This document shows positions 4,858 through 5,608 of a stretch of 5,608 bases of DNA, in pieces. The stretch comes from an uncultured Myxococcales bacterium (GTDB lineage Bacteria; Myxococcota_A; Bradymonadia; Bradymonadales; Bradymonadaceae), in the NCBI GenBank assembly GCA_913058025.1, contig CAJXPN010000353.1:1-5608 (forward strand), given 5' to 3'. Made by a program: the position numbers and the translations under genes. The first letter of the stretch is position 1. Each line of letters opens with the position of its first letter. The notes beneath the pieces are model-generated. The model made no database searches, was not told where the DNA came from, and saw only the letters and a program-made list of their open reading frames with translations.

Positions 4858-5575
4858 TCAGAGCCCCGTCGCGCAGATCAGGTCGACCCACACGTCCCGA
4901 GACGTCGAGTGATCGCCGCAGTAGGTCCAGGAGACGGCGCTGGGCATAGTGGGGGCGCTGTAGACGACGGCCGCGTCACCCCCGTTGGTGCCGCCGCCCA
5001 GGATGCGCCCATCGGGACATATGGACCAGCGGCACCCGTTCGTGAACTCCTCGGCGCCCCCGACGACATCGCGAGAGATCGTGATGCTGATGTCGGCGCA
5101 GATGGCCTCGACGTCCACCTGAGCGATGGTCTCGCCAGCGCGACCGCAGATGGTCCAGCCCGACGCGTCGGGCTCGGGCAGGCTGCTGGCGACCTCGAAG
5201 TCCTCTGGCCAGCCGCCTCCGCCGCCCAGGATGCTCGCCCCGTCAGGGCACGCCGTGGTGTGGCAGCCCTCTTCACCCGGCTGGACGGTCCCGGTGCTCT
5301 CCTCCCTGGCGATCGGTACGTTCGCCTCGGCGCACACGACCGTGGCCTGTGATGGAGCCGCAATGGAGCCGGAGACGCACGTGAGCCAGCCGTTGCCGTC
5401 AGGGGCTTGCCGGCTCGCGCTCACCGGCCCCGCTTCCGTGGTGTGGAAGCCGCCGACGACTACCTTGCCGGCGGGGCAGTCGGCGCGGATACACGTCTCG
5501 GAGGCACCGAGCAAGACGTCGGCCTTCGAGAACATCTCGATCCCATCGAGCGCGAGCACGCACTCGGTCCCGTCC
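4858..5575 (-). CDS. Secreted Cys-rich repeat protein, 5'-truncated
   Basis: The native part is 238 residues ending at TGA (4858-4860); the N-terminus is lost at the adapter. It is made of repeats of about 76 residues, each with four cysteines in fixed spacing: C28-x4-C33-x32-C66-x14-C81, C104-x4-C109-x33-C143-x15-C159 and C181-x4-C186-x32-C219-x14-C234. C5 fits the last cysteine of a further repeat upstream. Each unit reads C(P)xG..(I/V)xGG, then a Pro-containing stretch, then GW/SW-x2-C, then a strand ending in C. The protein is acidic, Gly-rich and poor in Lys, suggesting a beta-rich, disulfide-bonded extracellular protein. The CPxGxxxLGGG...P...W pattern recalls repeats I know from secreted hypothetical proteins of myxobacteria and actinobacteria, whose function is not established. 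A signal peptide would lie outside the window. The peptide MGSEMCIRDR that can be translated beyond 5575 is adapter. Confidence 0.8.
4861..5034 (-). repeat. Cys-repeat unit 3 (protein-level), C-terminal
   Basis: Residues 181-238. Cysteines are at 181, 186, 219 and 234, and the core is CPDGRILGGG with W216 before C219. The protein ends four residues after the last cysteine, so the linker between units is absent and no C-terminal sorting tail is present. Confidence 0.75.
5035..5265 (-). repeat. Cys-repeat unit 2 (protein-level)
   Basis: Residues 104-180. Cysteines are at 104, 109, 143 and 159, and the core is CPDGASILGGGGGW with W140 before C143. It is 77 residues long, one more than unit 1. 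Confidence 0.75.
5266..5493 (-). repeat. Cys-repeat unit 1 (protein-level)
   Basis: Residues 28-103 of the truncated protein. Cysteines are at 28, 33, 66 and 81, and the core is CPAGKVVVGGF with W63. It diverges most from the other two: the GW is followed by LTC, and CPAG replaces CPDG. Confidence 0.7.
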
Positions 5576-5608
5576 CTGTCTCTTATACACATCTCCGAGC
5601 CCACGAGA
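5576..5608 (-). other. Untrimmed Nextera/Tn5 sequencing adapter (right end)
   Basis: CTGTCTCTTATACACATCT (5576-5594) is the reverse complement of the Tn5 mosaic end. The following CCGAGCCCACGAGA (5595-5608) is the reverse complement of the Nextera i7-side overhang. It is synthetic. It makes a false terminal inverted repeat with 1-24 and a false start (ATG at 5602-5604 on the minus strand) for the Cys-repeat gene. Confidence 0.98.

Noticed and set aside
4771..5352. Plus-strand frame of 193 codons opposite the Cys-repeat gene
   Set aside because: The minus-strand protein shows regular cysteine repeats, which cannot arise by chance. The plus frame is Asp/Ala/Arg-rich shadow.
1..5608. Terminal inverted repeats resembling a Tn5-type transposon
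   Set aside because: The repeats are the Nextera adapter with its Tn5 mosaic end, including synthetic overhang bases. No transposase gene is present.

Overview
The window is a 5.6 kb, GC-rich assembly fragment with dense coding and high third-position GC. It contains bacterial ribosome binding sites, a bacterial lipoprotein signal and secreted Cys-rich repeats. The style fits a large-genome bacterium such as a myxobacterium or another Myxococcota/deltaproteobacterial lineage. That placement is inferred from composition and gene style, because no phylogenetic marker is present. Both ends (1-24 and 5576-5608) are untrimmed Nextera/Tn5 adapter. The native sequence is therefore about 25-5575, and the first and last genes are cut by library or assembly ends, not by biology.

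Layout on the + strand: (1) the C-terminal three quarters or so of a membrane fatty-acid-desaturase-type di-iron enzyme (25-795), with all three histidine boxes; (2) a 350-bp gene-free stretch (796-1145) with two related GAGCAC..GTGCTC palindromes, a good sigma70-like promoter (973-1000), and an 11-bp inverted repeat whose right arm covers the ribosome binding site of the next gene; (3) a membrane-anchored short-chain dehydrogenase resembling the animal retinol/17-beta-hydroxysteroid dehydrogenase group (1146-2135, GTG start); (4) a 435-aa lipoprotein of unknown function (2197-3504); (5) a thioredoxin with a WCGPC active site and a short amphipathic tail (3589-3978); (6) a four-helix membrane protein of unknown function (4157-4663). 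On the - strand, converging on these, is the 3' part of a secreted protein built from about 76-residue repeats with four cysteines each (4858-5575).

Genes 3 to 5 lie in one direction with gaps of 61 and 84 bases and could be co-transcribed from the promoter near 973-1000, although the thioredoxin may have its own weak promoter. The desaturase and the dehydrogenase are both membrane-associated lipid or isoprenoid-type redox enzymes, so a shared role in modifying a lipophilic substrate is possible but unproven. No mobile element, CRISPR array, tRNA or rRNA is visible. The most unusual items are the animal-like dehydrogenase, the structured leader in front of it, the unrecognised lipoprotein and the very regular Cys-repeat protein.
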